Source of the DNA: Prevotella sp. MGM1 | GTDB lineage: Bacteria > Bacteroidota > Bacteroidia > Bacteroidales > Bacteroidaceae | Direction: 5' to 3' | NCBI RefSeq assembly: GCF_002933775.1 | Contig: NZ_BEWV01000066.1 | Span: 1 to 41,096, forward strand | DNA: 41,096 nt | Shown: one piece after another, positions 15,791 to 24,701 of the stretch | Position numbering within the stretch: position 1 is the first letter of the stretch | Layout of the letters: the number at the start of each line of letters is the position of its first letter | Notes under the pieces: model-generated | Told to the model about the DNA's origin: nothing | The model's database searches: none | The model's input: the letters and a program-made list of their open reading frames with translations, nothing else | Program-made: the position numbers and the translations under genes

Positions 15791-17917
15791 TTATTTGACA
15801 AACTTGTGTCCGTCGACAATGTATATACCCTTGCCCACTTTGTTTATATCTGTTCCCATGTACCGTCCGTCAATTGTGTATATATGTCCGTTCCGGTATT
15901 CGGTTGCGGTCGTTTTGATGTCTTCTATGCCGTTGATGTCGGTAGGCGTCACAAGAACCTCATCAAGGAAGAAACGATGTTTGGCAGTCTTGAATGTCAC
16001 TTTTATGTTTCCATTTCCTGAGATTGTGGTGCTGTAATCGTTCCATCGGTTTGGAGTCATTGTGAATGTCGAGTGTTCTATTGACGCATTATCTCCACTA
16101 ACAGCTACGGTAAGGTTTACACCATCTCCTATCCAAGGAGCCGCTTTGAATTTCAATGTCGCGCTGCCATTGATTAGGAACTCGGGTGTTGTGGTGTTTC
16201 CGTTTTGTAGGTTTGAACCAAATCTTGCGCATCCGTTGCCTCCGAATTTGTTGCTTCCGACCCATCCGGTGTTGTCTGAAACGAAAGAGCCGGAACCGAC
16301 TCCGTTGCCTCCCCATATATTATCGTTTCCTCCATTACCGAAACAGAGGTTGAATGATTCGTAGAATAATGCGCCCTCCGGTTTTTCGGGTTTCAGATTT
16401 TCGTTCTTTTTCACCTCAAACGATACCGTTCCATTGTTATGACGGGCAATGTTGAGAATGGATTTGTCCATATAGTAAGTACCGTCAGTGTTTTTGTTGT
16501 ATAACATGGTTGACGGTGTGGTGGTAGCCGTGATGCAGTTTACCGAGCCGTAAGGGAACGGGTCGCCGGCAAAATCAGCTGCCGATGTGCTTCCGTCTTT
16601 GTTGTCCGCATGGATGATGGTGCACCTTTGGTGATCGTTGATATATGGGTTTGTGGTGCAGTTAACCATGTTGTAACTCCATACGGATTTGTTGAAGTCC
16701 ACGTGCAGCACGAGCAGTCCCGAACCGTAAAGCTCGCTGTCCCATCCGGTCTGTTGCCTGTTTTCAAACAGGTAATACTCGTTTTTATTTCCTTGATTGT
16801 ACATTATGTAAGTATCGCCGCCTTCGCCGATTGCTTTCATGTCGGTGATGACGGTGTCGCCGGTAATCTCTATCGGCTGTTTCCATCCGCAGTACATCCG
16901 CTCGTAGCTTGTGTATGACGGCGGGGTGAAACCATTGTCGAGATGGCTGCCCGAGTCCATGATGTCCCACACTCCCATGCCGAAGTTACCGCCGTACTGA
17001 GTGTCGTACATGTCGGGCAGTCCCATGCAGTGTGAAAACTCGTGGCAGATCACTCCGATACCTTCCGGCTGCGTGTCGCTGCGCATCTCGTTGCTGCATG
17101 CGTATGTGTTTATGACGACTCCGTCGAGCTTTATTCCGTAGCCGAGTTGCGACTCGTGGGGCCAGATGGTGTTCTCGTCGCCGCCTGTTGCCTCGCCGCG
17201 TCCGGCATAGAGGATGAACACCTGATCCACGGCACCGTCGCCATCCCAGTCGTAATCGGCAAAGTTCACCTGGCTGTCTGCTTGTTGGCAGGCTTCGACA
17301 ACCATGCTGCGCACGTTAAGGTCAATTGCTCCGTTGTATCCGTTGGCACCGTAATAGGCATATCCCTTTGGCATCGTCATCGGACCCACCACATCGAAGT
17401 CGAGTGTGAACTGTCCTTCACTCTGGTCACGGAAATAGTCTTTTACGCTGCCCACGAATCCGTCGTTGCTCGTGAACCCTTCCTCGTTGGCTATTCTGTC
17501 GTACAGTGCCTGGTCGTGGCCGGGTTTAAACTTGGTGTCGGCAAACTCCACGAGTATTATCAGACCTTTCTTTGTACCTGTATATGCGGGGTGGTCTCCT
17601 CCGATTGTCGCTTTCATCTGGCCTTGTCCGGCTTTTGCCAGCATACGTTTTGTATTGGCTTCCTTTCTCAGCTCCATCGCCCTTTCGGCTATCATGGTTT
17701 TGTTGGCAATCTCGTAAACATCGGTTCCTTGTTTCTTTACGTATCCGGTTCCGTCGGCCGCCTGCCAATAGTGTCCGAATTCGTCGCCTTTCAGTTCCAC
17801 TCTCACTTCCCTTCCATCAGCCAGCCGCACGGTTTTCCAGATGCCGCGCTGTGCCGGAACGGCCATGGCAAGTGTTGCCGTGGCGATGAACGACAGTGTC
17901 ATCAATAACTTTTTCAT
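15791..17917 (-). CDS. Secreted M6-family metalloprotease
   Basis: A 708-residue secreted zinc peptidase. A signal peptide (about 1-20) and propeptide-like region precede the catalytic domain. The zinc motif HEFSHCMGLPD fits HExxHxxGxxD, and a Met-turn-like FGMGVWDIMDSGSH follows, as in immune inhibitor A-type M6 enzymes. A calcium-like DYDWDGDGAVD loop precedes it. A C-terminal jelly-roll region (about 525-655) and a tail GKGIYIVDGHKFVK of type IX secretion style close the protein. It should degrade proteins outside the cell. It has its own -7 box and a strong terminator, so it is monocistronic. Confidence 0.92.
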   Translation of the reverse strand: MKKLLMTLSFIATATLAMAVPAQRGIWKTVRLADGREVRVELKGDEFGHYWQAADGTGYVKKQGTDVYEIANKTMIAERAMELRKEANTKRMLAKAGQGQMKATIGGDHPAYTGTKKGLIILVEFADTKFKPGHDQALYDRIANEEGFTSNDGFVGSVKDYFRDQSEGQFTLDFDVVGPMTMPKGYAYYGANGYNGAIDLNVRSMVVEACQQADSQVNFADYDWDGDGAVDQVFILYAGRGEATGGDENTIWPHESQLGYGIKLDGVVINTYACSNEMRSDTQPEGIGVICHEFSHCMGLPDMYDTQYGGNFGMGVWDIMDSGSHLDNGFTPPSYTSYERMYCGWKQPIEITGDTVITDMKAIGEGGDTYIMYNQGNKNEYYLFENRQQTGWDSELYGSGLLVLHVDFNKSVWSYNMVNCTTNPYINDHQRCTIIHADNKDGSTSAADFAGDPFPYGSVNCITATTTPSTMLYNKNTDGTYYMDKSILNIARHNNGTVSFEVKKNENLKPEKPEGALFYESFNLCFGNGGNDNIWGGNGVGSGSFVSDNTGWVGSNKFGGNGCARFGSNLQNGNTTTPEFLINGSATLKFKAAPWIGDGVNLTVAVSGDNASIEHSTFTMTPNRWNDYSTTISGNGNIKVTFKTAKHRFFLDEVLVTPTDINGIEDIKTTATEYRNGHIYTIDGRYMGTDINKVGKGIYIVDGHKFVK

Positions 17918-17992
17918 GTCATTATGTTCTTTGTTTGTTATGTTATTTTATATTGTAGATATGCTGTTTTCGGTAGTGTGCGCAGCAATTTG

Positions 17993-18000
17993 CAAAGTTA
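17993..18000 (-). promoter_or_regulatory. -7 element TAACTTTG for M6 peptidase
   Basis: Minus-strand TAACTTTG about 75 nt before the start codon. The upstream A/T-rich sequence lacks a clear TTTG. Confidence 0.5.
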
Positions 18001-18110
18001 GTGAATAAAAATGAGAAAATAAAGAGAAGGGAGTTAAAAGAGAGTGTAAGCCGTCGAAATGGTGAAAGCCGCATTTCGCTAATCTTCAAAAGTCGGCCTC
18101 CGGTCGTGTG

Positions 18111-18899
18111 TCATACCCTCATCACCGCTCTTACGGCAAACCAACAGTGCATCGCCAAAGTGACGAACCTGCCGTAATGGGCTTCCATTATGCGGTAACG
18201 CTCTTTCAGGGAACTGCGGCGATGCTTCGTCGACAGGCCCTCCTCGGTGTAGTTTGCTATCGTGGCCTGTACGTTGAGGAGCGGCAGTTGCCTGCTTTCA
18301 GCCTCTTTCATCACTCTGATGCACCAGTCTACATCGGCCGAATAGCGGTATCGCAGGTCGTAAGCGATGCCTCTGGCTATGTCTTTTCTTGCGTAGAAAG
18401 CCTGATGGCACACGAGCATTCCGTGCCTGAACGATCGCCATGTGAGTTGTTTCGGCGGTGTCAGTCGCCGGCGGCGCAGAAACACCCCGTTGCTGTCCAC
18501 GATGTCCGTATCGCCATACAATACGGCGGGCAGTTTGCCAATAGCCGCTTTTTTAGCCTTTGCTTTTCTTATGATTGACGATACGGTTGAGGCTTCGGGG
18601 TAGAAATCTCCGGCGTTCATGAATACGATGTAGTCGCCGGTGGCCATTGTCAATCCTTTGTTCATAGCGTCATAAAGTCCATTGTCCGGTTCCGACACGA
18701 TTATTACCCTGCGCCTGTTGTGTATAGTATAGCTGTCTCGCTTGTATTCTTTGGTCATTTTTACGGTTCCGTCTGTCGACGCTCCGTCTACGATGATATG
18801 CTCGATGTTGTGATAATTCTGTGTGAGCACGCTCTTTAAAGTGCGTGGCAACGTCTCCTGTGCATTATAAGTGACGGTTATGATGCTTAGTCTTATCAT
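18111..18899 (-). CDS. Family 2 glycosyltransferase
   Basis: A 262-residue GT-A fold enzyme. The nucleotide-binding start SIITVTYNAQETLPRTLKSV is followed by IIVDGASTDGT, EPDNGLYDAMNKG and a metal-site-like YGDTDIV. There are no membrane spans except possibly a weak one at the C-terminus, so it is cytoplasmic or peripheral. It probably adds a sugar to a surface glycan or lipid-linked oligosaccharide; the sugar cannot be told. It starts 6 nt after the GT4 gene, so the two act in one pathway. No polymerase or flippase genes are nearby. Confidence 0.92.
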   Translation of the reverse strand: MIRLSIITVTYNAQETLPRTLKSVLTQNYHNIEHIIVDGASTDGTVKMTKEYKRDSYTIHNRRRVIIVSEPDNGLYDAMNKGLTMATGDYIVFMNAGDFYPEASTVSSIIRKAKAKKAAIGKLPAVLYGDTDIVDSNGVFLRRRRLTPPKQLTWRSFRHGMLVCHQAFYARKDIARGIAYDLRYRYSADVDWCIRVMKEAESRQLPLLNVQATIANYTEEGLSTKHRRSSLKERYRIMEAHYGRFVTLAMHCWFAVRAVMRV

Positions 18900-18905
18900 A
18901 CGGTT

Positions 18906-20159
18906 TCAGGCTTTGTCGTTTATTAGTCGGTTGTATATCTCTATATATCTGTTTGCCACGGCACTCTCTGAAAACCTTCTCTGCACCTCGTTGCGGAGTT
19001 CTTCTCTCCGGATGTCCGTCTTTATGCACCAGTCAATGCCGGCCGCGAGGTCGTCCGTAGATTGGTATTTGGCGAGATAGCCGTTCTTTTTGTGTCTTAT
19101 TATGTCTGTCTGTCCGCTGTTGTCGAACGATACTGGAAGGCAGCCGCAGGCTTGCGCTTCTATCAGTGTCTGCCCGAATGTCTCATAAAGTGATGATGAC
19201 ACAAGCGTGTCGGCAGCCGAATAAATCTTCGACAGCGTGTCCTCGTCGCTCACGGATCCTGTGTGTTTGTATTCCACGGGCATGTCGTCGAGTATGCTTT
19301 TGTCTCTTATCGCTCCGAAAAGCAGCAGGCATACGTCTGTCCTTGCATATCCGTGGCGCTTCACGAGGCATGCCAGTGCCTCTTTCAGGAAATGAAATCC
19401 TTTGATGGGTGTATCTATTCGGGCGGCTCCGAATGCTATGACATGTTTTTGGGCGATACCCAGCGCTGTGCGTGATGTTTTCCGGTCGAGCGGTTTGAAT
19501 TTTGAAAGGGGCAGCGAGTTGGGAATCGTATCTACCGGTTGGCCATGCAATAGCGCGCTCGAGCGTGCCCTGTCTGCCAGCCACCCGCTTACGGCCACGA
19601 AATTTATGCGTGCTCCTTCGAGCAGGTCCCGTTTGCGTATGAATGTCCTGTAAGCCAAATCCTTGGTGCCCGGAAACCTCAGCATCGGGCATTCTCGGCA
19701 TTCTGTGGTGTATTTGCCGCATGTGTGTGCGTGATGGCAGATGGCCGTACACTCCCACATGTCGTGCATTGTCCATACCACGGGCTTGCCTGCCGACAGT
19801 ATCTTGCGGATGCTTTTCAGCGACAGCATGCCCTGGTTTATCCAGTGCAGGTGTATGATGTCGGCCTCTTTGAACTCCGCCGTCCGCGTGATGTCCATTC
19901 CGGCGTCGGCCGTCGACACAGCGAAGAGGTTCTTCCGGCTGAACAGATTATTGGCCCAGATGACCAGCCGCTCGTACAGGAATGCCGCCTTGTGCCTCAT
20001 TCCGCCGCCGCATTGCGCCACATATAGTGCGCCAGTCTGTTTTTTTGCCACCAGCATGCGTGCCTTTATGCCGTTGTTGTTCAGTGCCTCGGTCAGCCGT
20101 CTGGCCGCCACGGCCGCTCCGCCGGTGCATTCACTCGTGTTGACTGTCAGTACTCTCAT
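18906..20159 (-). CDS. Family 4 glycosyltransferase
   Basis: A 417-residue GT-B fold enzyme. The N-terminus MRVLTVNTSECTGGAAVAARR is typical of GT4 surface-polysaccharide transferases. The C-terminal domain has IAFGAARIDTPIKGFHFL and the donor-site motif SSLYETFGQTLIEAQACGCLPV. A Cys-rich segment (CHHAHTCGKYTTECRECPML) occurs in a subgroup of Bacteroidetes GT4 enzymes. The open frame extends to 20210, but the -7 box at 20180-20187 lies inside that extension; ATG 20159 (or 20165) is better. It forms an operon with the GT2 gene. Confidence 0.9.
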   Translation of the reverse strand: MRVLTVNTSECTGGAAVAARRLTEALNNNGIKARMLVAKKQTGALYVAQCGGGMRHKAAFLYERLVIWANNLFSRKNLFAVSTADAGMDITRTAEFKEADIIHLHWINQGMLSLKSIRKILSAGKPVVWTMHDMWECTAICHHAHTCGKYTTECRECPMLRFPGTKDLAYRTFIRKRDLLEGARINFVAVSGWLADRARSSALLHGQPVDTIPNSLPLSKFKPLDRKTSRTALGIAQKHVIAFGAARIDTPIKGFHFLKEALACLVKRHGYARTDVCLLLFGAIRDKSILDDMPVEYKHTGSVSDEDTLSKIYSAADTLVSSSLYETFGQTLIEAQACGCLPVSFDNSGQTDIIRHKKNGYLAKYQSTDDLAAGIDWCIKTDIRREELRNEVQRRFSESAVANRYIEIYNRLINDKA

Positions 20160-20179
20160 TGTCATTGTGATTGTGTTTG

Positions 20180-20187
20180 CAAAGATA
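20180..20187 (-). promoter_or_regulatory. -7 element TATCTTTG for the GT operon
   Basis: Minus-strand TATCTTTG about 20 nt before the GT4 start, giving a very short leader. Confidence 0.55.
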
Positions 20188-20324
20188 GTGTTATTTCTCG
20201 AAAGTAGCATGATTGTTTGGCGCTATTTCTTCAATAAAGCGATATGCGTTTTATTGTTTGTGGATTGGATCCCGTGTCTTTGCCGGTATGCGATGCGCTG
20301 ATATTCGGTGCCAGCTACAAATAA

Positions 20325-20354
20325 AACGCCGCCGCTTTCACAAGCGGCGGCGTT
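20325..20354. terminator. Terminator after the small gene
   Basis: A 13-bp stem (AACGCCGCCGCTT, loop TCAC, AAGCGGCGGCGTT) followed on the minus strand by TTATTTG. It ends the minus-strand transcript carrying the 56-codon gene and insulates the GT operon downstream. Confidence 0.85.
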
Positions 20355-20507
20355 CGACCTAATGTAAAAGTGGTATTCACCACATTAATTAAAACGAAAT
20401 GTTTTAATCATTTCCCTTCCGCCCCGCCTCACGCTTCTTATAAACATTCGTTGGCGTGCCGGCCGTTTACTGCCGTGCGTGACGGATTATTGTCATCAAC
20501 CGTATCC

Positions 20508-20678
20508 TTAGTCTTCCTCGTCCATGCCCCATACGTCGAAACTTCCGAAAGCATGGTCTTTCGAGCGGTCGGTGTCATTGTTGCCTGACGGGTCTACATC
20601 CAATAATGCGCTTGCGGCGAGTATTGGTGAAATTTCTATGTTGAGCACGTATGTTGATGGTTTGATATACTTTTTCAT
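20508..20678 (-). CDS. Small 56-residue Bacteroidales-type protein
   Basis: An ORF beginning MKKYIKPSTYVLNIEISPIL and ending FDVWGMDEED. From memory, Bacteroidales genomes hold many short proteins of this plan: MKKYxxP start, an amphipathic beta-like middle with ILAAS, then a polar acidic region with a Trp near the end. No function is known to me, and a peptide-precursor role is only a guess. Its ATG lies 50-100 nt past the expected end of the broken secreted-protein gene upstream, and a clean terminator follows its stop, as expected of a real last gene. It overlaps the out-of-frame run-on of that broken gene, so only one frame here is likely used. Confidence 0.65.
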   Translation of the reverse strand: MKKYIKPSTYVLNIEISPILAASALLDVDPSGNNDTDRSKDHAFGSFDVWGMDEED

Positions 20679-21746
20679 GTCTTTTCGTTGTATTTGTTTG
20701 TTGATGATTTGATTTTTTGTTGATAAACTTCTTGCCGTTCTTTATCAGCAGCCCTTTGGCATCTGCCGAAACACGGCGACCCGTGAGGTCGTATACCGGT
20801 GCGTCGGCCTCGTATTTGGCAGCGTTGATGTCGCTGATGCCTGTCGTCTCACCGTCGAAAGCAATCTTCACGCCTTTGGCTGCGTTCGTGCCGCTGACGA
20901 GCAGATACGCCCTGTTGGCCTTAATCTGAGTGCCGGCTGGTTGGCGGAATCCGGCTACTCCGTCTTTCATTCCGAGAGTGAGCACGGTCTTACCCGGCTC
21001 GGCGGCAAGTACGGTTATGTCTGTGTCTTCGGTCACGCCTTTGAGGTCGCTTACCATGACGCCTGTTGATGTCGCTTCTTCGAATGTGAACTCACCTGCC
21101 TCATTACTTTTCACGAGCACGCCGTAATTCGCCGGGATGAAATCGAGCGTGATTTCGCTCACGGTCAATGTCGTCTCGTCGGCACTTAACTCGCCCCTGT
21201 ATGCCGTCACGCCGGCGGGGATAGTGGCGTTATAGTCGAGATAGAGGCTGTAGAAGTCTGTATCGGTGGTGGTGAGGGTGTAGCTTTTGGTAGTATGAGG
21301 ATATTTTACTGCTATCATGCTTGGATAGAGGACCTGTCCGTTGTCAGTAATGGTAAGTGTGTTTTCTGTTCCTGTATATGTGTATGTCAAGGTCTTTGCT
21401 TTTGTATCAACTTTATCTGCATCCTGATTGTTGAAAGACATAGCATTTACCGTGGGTGTTGGTCGGTATATACACTGGCAACACCTTTCCTCCAGCATGA
21501 ATTCTTAGCTTCATATTGCGTGCCGTTGAGACTTACCTTTCTTGATTTAGTGTCGTTCGTGATGTTTTTTATATTCGCACCAATAACACTTTCAATGGTA
21601 ACATTCTCCATGCTTGTCCATGTCTTTTCACCTACGGTTTTGTTTGTGTCATCAAGACTCTGCGTAAGTCCGATAGTTGTTGTCTGTGCCCATCCCATGC
21701 CGATTCCGCATGCAATGAGCATTAATAAACTCAGTATTCTTTTCAT
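20575..21746 (-). pseudogene. Broken gene for a secreted type IX-tail protein
   Basis: The 5' part (21746-21447) gives a signal peptide (MKRILSLLMLIACGIGMGWAQ) and a beta-rich start that stops at residue 99. The rest continues in another frame from about 21470, with DADKVDTKAKTLTYTYTGTE, then a domain of IPAGVTAYRGEL and YLLVSGTNAAKG style and a tail DLTGRRVSADAKGLLIKNGK typical of Prevotella type IX clients. One missing base, probably with lost sequence, near 21450-21470 explains the break. The expected end GKKFINK is also passed, and the frame runs on into the small gene. A real promoter remains at 21793-21816. Sequencing error is the alternative. Confidence 0.65.
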
Positions 21747-21792
21747 TTTAATTTGTTAATAGATTTATATTATGTCAATTTAATTTCGCGAA

Positions 21793-21816
21793 CAAAGATA
21801 GTTAATAATATTCAAA
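21793..21816 (-). promoter_or_regulatory. Promoter of the broken secreted-protein gene
   Basis: Minus-strand TATCTTTG at 21793-21800, with TTTG at 21813-21816 spaced 12 nt; about 47 nt before the start codon. It probably also drives the 56-codon gene. Confidence 0.55.
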
Positions 21817-22011
21817 AAAAACAGATGTGAAAATATTTCAACAGAGGGTTCTTTTAACCTTTTTTGCGATACAAATATACTTTCAGCGTCGGGTTGTGTG
21901 TTTATCAGGGTTGATGTGTCTCGTGTGTCGGTTTTGCCGGTGGAATATATTTTGCGGCCGTTTGATATAGTTTATCGCTATCGGCCTGGTGCGGTGCGTT
22001 GCCAGTGATTG

Positions 22012-22400
22012 TCGTGAATAATGTTTACAAAAGGTCGTTTATATTTCGATTTTTTTGAAATTAAAAGCCTGTGGGCTGAAATATCACAGTATTTTGCGAT
22101 TTCGGCAACGGCCTGTCAGTCAGGTGATTATGTTTATGTGGACATGTTTTGACAGTATTTTACCGTGTGAAGGGCACCCCGTCGGGTGTGTTTATATATG
22201 GTTTTGGGTCGCGTTTGGATACCCGTTGCGACACAACGGGTATCCAAACGCAATGCAACGGGTATCTAATCATGGAGCAACGAGTATCCCGTTGCAAAAA
22301 AATGCCGTGTTTCCGGTCTTGCAACGACAAGTCGGGCGCTTTTTATTTTCTATTTCGTGGAAAAACAAAGTGTTAATTTCGTGACTTTATTCTTACATAC
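22012..22400 (+). repeat. Dispersed ~400-nt non-coding repeat, copy B
   Basis: It shares with copies A and C the GAATAATnnTTACAAAA start and the end TTTCTATTTCGTGG, ACAAAGTGTTAA, TCGTGA. The centre holds a perfect 18-bp hairpin (arms 22211-22228 and 22234-22251, loop CGACA), then further CAACGGGTATC and ATCCCGTTGC copies. The stretch from 21840 to 22010 shows nothing recognisable. Confidence 0.8.
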
Positions 22401-22488
22401 ATAGGTTCTGTCCTGCTATCGCCTTTTTGTGTCGGGAGTTGGTAAGGCGATAGGTGATGTCATGGCGGGATGTTGTTGCCCGGTATGT

Positions 22489-23475
22489 TTACTGCCCGGA
22501 GACCAGCGGCCACCCGTCTGCCGTCCACTCCATATTGCGGCGAACGAGCACCGGCGCTCCTTTGTCGGTGGTGCTGTATCCGTGGCAGATGAATATGTCC
22601 TTGTCTCCGAAATGATACGCCGCACTGTGTCCCACAGCCTCAAACAGGCGTTTGTCTCCCTCGATGACGACGGTGCCGCCACCATCGCGCATGTCTCGTC
22701 CATCCCGGTCGAGATACGGGCCGGCCACGTTGCGGCTGCGACCCACCGCCACCTTATATGTGCTTTCCGTTCCGCGGCAGCAGTAGTCCCACGACACAAA
22801 GAGATAGAAATATTCTCCGTGGCGGAAGATGAACGGAGCCTCCACGGGATTTTCACGGCCGCCGGTCTTGCGGCGGGCTATCGTGCGGATGCTGTCACGG
22901 CTCGCTATGTGCATGGTAGAGTCGAGCGGGGCGAGCTGTATGCCGTCCCAGAAAGAACCGAACGCAATCCATGGACGGCCATTCTCGTCGATGATGAAGT
23001 TGGGGTCTATGGCGTTCCAGTTGTCGCGCCCGCCGCGCGAGCACACCAGTGCGCCTTCGTCTTTCCATTGTGTGCCTCCGTCTCCTCTGCCGTCGGGTGC
23101 CACGAGCCTTTCGGCCGAGGCCAGTCCTATGGCCGACGTGTTCTTTCCGAATGTGGAGCAACTGTATGCCAGCCACCAGCGGCCCCGGAACCGGATGATG
23201 TCGGGTGCCCACACGTGGTCTCTGAATCCGGGCACGGAGTCGTGCGTCCACCCGGGAATGGACCCGAGTACGGGGGTGCGGCTCCACACCGTCCATTCTT
23301 TCATGTCTGCAGATGTAGCCAACTGCAAGCCGTGTCCTGTGCTCATCATGTAGTATGTGCCGTCTTGCACGGCCATTACCGGGTCGTGTACCATCGGATT
23401 GCATGTCTGTATGCTCTGCTGTGCGGTTGCCGTTGCGGCGATCAGTGCGAATAGGGATAGTGCGGTTTGTCTCAT
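22489..23475 (-). CDS. GH43-family glycosidase (arabinanase-like)
   Basis: A 328-residue exported hydrolase with signal peptide (MRQTALSLFALIAATATA). The five-bladed propeller signatures are present: catalytic base Asp in NPMVHDPVMA, the middle Asp in NWNAIDPNFI, and the acid Glu in NPVEAPFIF; HVWAPDI and GSFWDGIQL are typical of endo-arabinanases. It should act on arabinan or arabinose side chains of pectin or xylan. It starts 12 nt after the second chromate-type transporter gene, so it is cotranscribed with it, an unexpected pairing. No SusC/D genes are nearby. Confidence 0.92.
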   Translation of the reverse strand: MRQTALSLFALIAATATAQQSIQTCNPMVHDPVMAVQDGTYYMMSTGHGLQLATSADMKEWTVWSRTPVLGSIPGWTHDSVPGFRDHVWAPDIIRFRGRWWLAYSCSTFGKNTSAIGLASAERLVAPDGRGDGGTQWKDEGALVCSRGGRDNWNAIDPNFIIDENGRPWIAFGSFWDGIQLAPLDSTMHIASRDSIRTIARRKTGGRENPVEAPFIFRHGEYFYLFVSWDYCCRGTESTYKVAVGRSRNVAGPYLDRDGRDMRDGGGTVVIEGDKRLFEAVGHSAAYHFGDKDIFICHGYSTTDKGAPVLVRRNMEWTADGWPLVSGQ

Positions 23476-23487
23476 GTATGTATATTC

Positions 23488-24063
23488 TTAATATAGCAGT
23501 AAGGCTCCGGCCGCGGCGCTGTATGCGATCATGTGTATGGGATTGATTTTGAAAAACATGGTTCCGGCGAAGGTGGCCGCGAACAATGCTGTGCTGATGA
23601 AAAACCGCCACGGGTTTTCCGAGGGTGTGGAGAAGTTGTCGGGGGTTATGAGCAACAGAGTGGCCGCCCCGAGAAGTCCCACCACGGCGGGGCGCAGTCC
23701 GGCGAATACAGACTGTACCGTCGGGGTATGCATGTATTTGAGGAACATTCGGCTGATGACGATCATCAGTATGAGCGATGGTAGAACGAGGGCCGCCGTG
23801 GCAGTGAGACTGCCGAGGATGGCGAGCGGCTCGCCAAGTCCGGCGTTGTGTACGGCGGTATATCCGCAGTATGTGGCGCTGTTGATGCCTATCGGGCCGG
23901 GTGTCATCTGGCTGATTGCCACGATGTCGGTAAACTCGCTCGTGGTCATCCAACCATGGTTGTGCACCACTTCGGCCTGTATGAGAGACAGCATGCCGTA
24001 GCCGCCGCCGAAACCGAAAAGGCCGATGAAGAAGAAGGTGACGAATAGGTCTGTGAAAATCAT
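23488..24063 (-). CDS. Chromate-transporter family protein, half-size subunit 2
   Basis: A 191-residue membrane protein with one CHR domain: GLFGFGGGYGMLSLIQ at the start, then IVAISQMTPGPIGIN and about five hydrophobic segments. Full-length ChrA carries two CHR domains in one chain; here they are two adjacent genes, as in short-chain pairs such as B. subtilis YwrA/YwrB. Its start overlaps the stop of subunit 1 by ATGA, so translation is coupled. Chromate efflux is the family's known activity, but in gut Bacteroidales the natural anion is unknown. Confidence 0.9.
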   Translation of the reverse strand: MIFTDLFVTFFFIGLFGFGGGYGMLSLIQAEVVHNHGWMTTSEFTDIVAISQMTPGPIGINSATYCGYTAVHNAGLGEPLAILGSLTATAALVLPSLILMIVISRMFLKYMHTPTVQSVFAGLRPAVVGLLGAATLLLITPDNFSTPSENPWRFFISTALFAATFAGTMFFKINPIHMIAYSAAAGALLLY

Positions 24064-24668
24064 GATCTTGCGGTTTTGTCGTGTGTGCCGTCAGTGTGCG
24101 GGCTGTCTGTTCCGGTGTGCTTGCCGTCTTTCTCTTTGGTCCGGCAGATGTATCTGCCGTATATCCATCCGCCGGTTCCTGCTATGATGATGACGGCTAT
24201 CGGCGACACGCCGAGTGCCCATATTGCGAGTGCCGACACTATCGGAATCCAGCAGTTGGTGATGCTTATCCGTGCGCTGCGGGCCATGTTGAACGTGGGC
24301 ACCGCGATTAGCGCCACCACGGCCGGGCGTATGCCTCTGAACATTGCCGCCACGATGGCGTTGTCTTGGAAACGGCGGAAGAACATGGCGATGAGAAGTA
24401 TGATGACGAATGAGGGCAGGGCGGTGCCGAGTGTGGTGCACACGGCTCCGCGTGTCTTGCGCAGACGATATCCCACGAAGGTGCTTACGTTGATTGCGAA
24501 CACGCCGGGACAACTCTGTGCTATGGCGATCACGTCCATAAGTTCCTCGCGGGCCATCCACCGGTGGCGGTCCACTATCTCTTTTTCGATCAGCGGTATC
24601 ATGGCGTAGCCGCCGCCAAGGGTGAACAGTCCTATCTTGAAGAACGTCTTAAAGGATTGTAAGAGCAT
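24060..24668 (-). CDS. Chromate-transporter family protein, half-size subunit 1
   Basis: A 202-residue partner of the gene above, with the same opening motif (IGLFTLGGGYAMIPLIEKE) and IAIAQSCPGVFAINVS, five or so membrane segments and a hydrophilic His/Asp/Lys tail (KHTGTDSPHTDGTHDK). The tail could bind metal, but this is speculation. It is the first gene of a three-gene run with subunit 2 and GH43. A large inverted repeat lies between it and purL. No consensus -7 box was found upstream. Confidence 0.9.
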   Translation of the reverse strand: MLLQSFKTFFKIGLFTLGGGYAMIPLIEKEIVDRHRWMAREELMDVIAIAQSCPGVFAINVSTFVGYRLRKTRGAVCTTLGTALPSFVIILLIAMFFRRFQDNAIVAAMFRGIRPAVVALIAVPTFNMARSARISITNCWIPIVSALAIWALGVSPIAVIIIAGTGGWIYGRYICRTKEKDGKHTGTDSPHTDGTHDKTARS

Positions 24669-24701
24669 GTTTTTTTAGGAGAGGCTTTTTTAGGAGTTAA
24701 A

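Noticed and set aside
22429..23454. 341-codon plus-strand frame opposite GH43
   Set aside because: Shadow; GH43 on the minus strand has signal peptide and all catalytic motifs.
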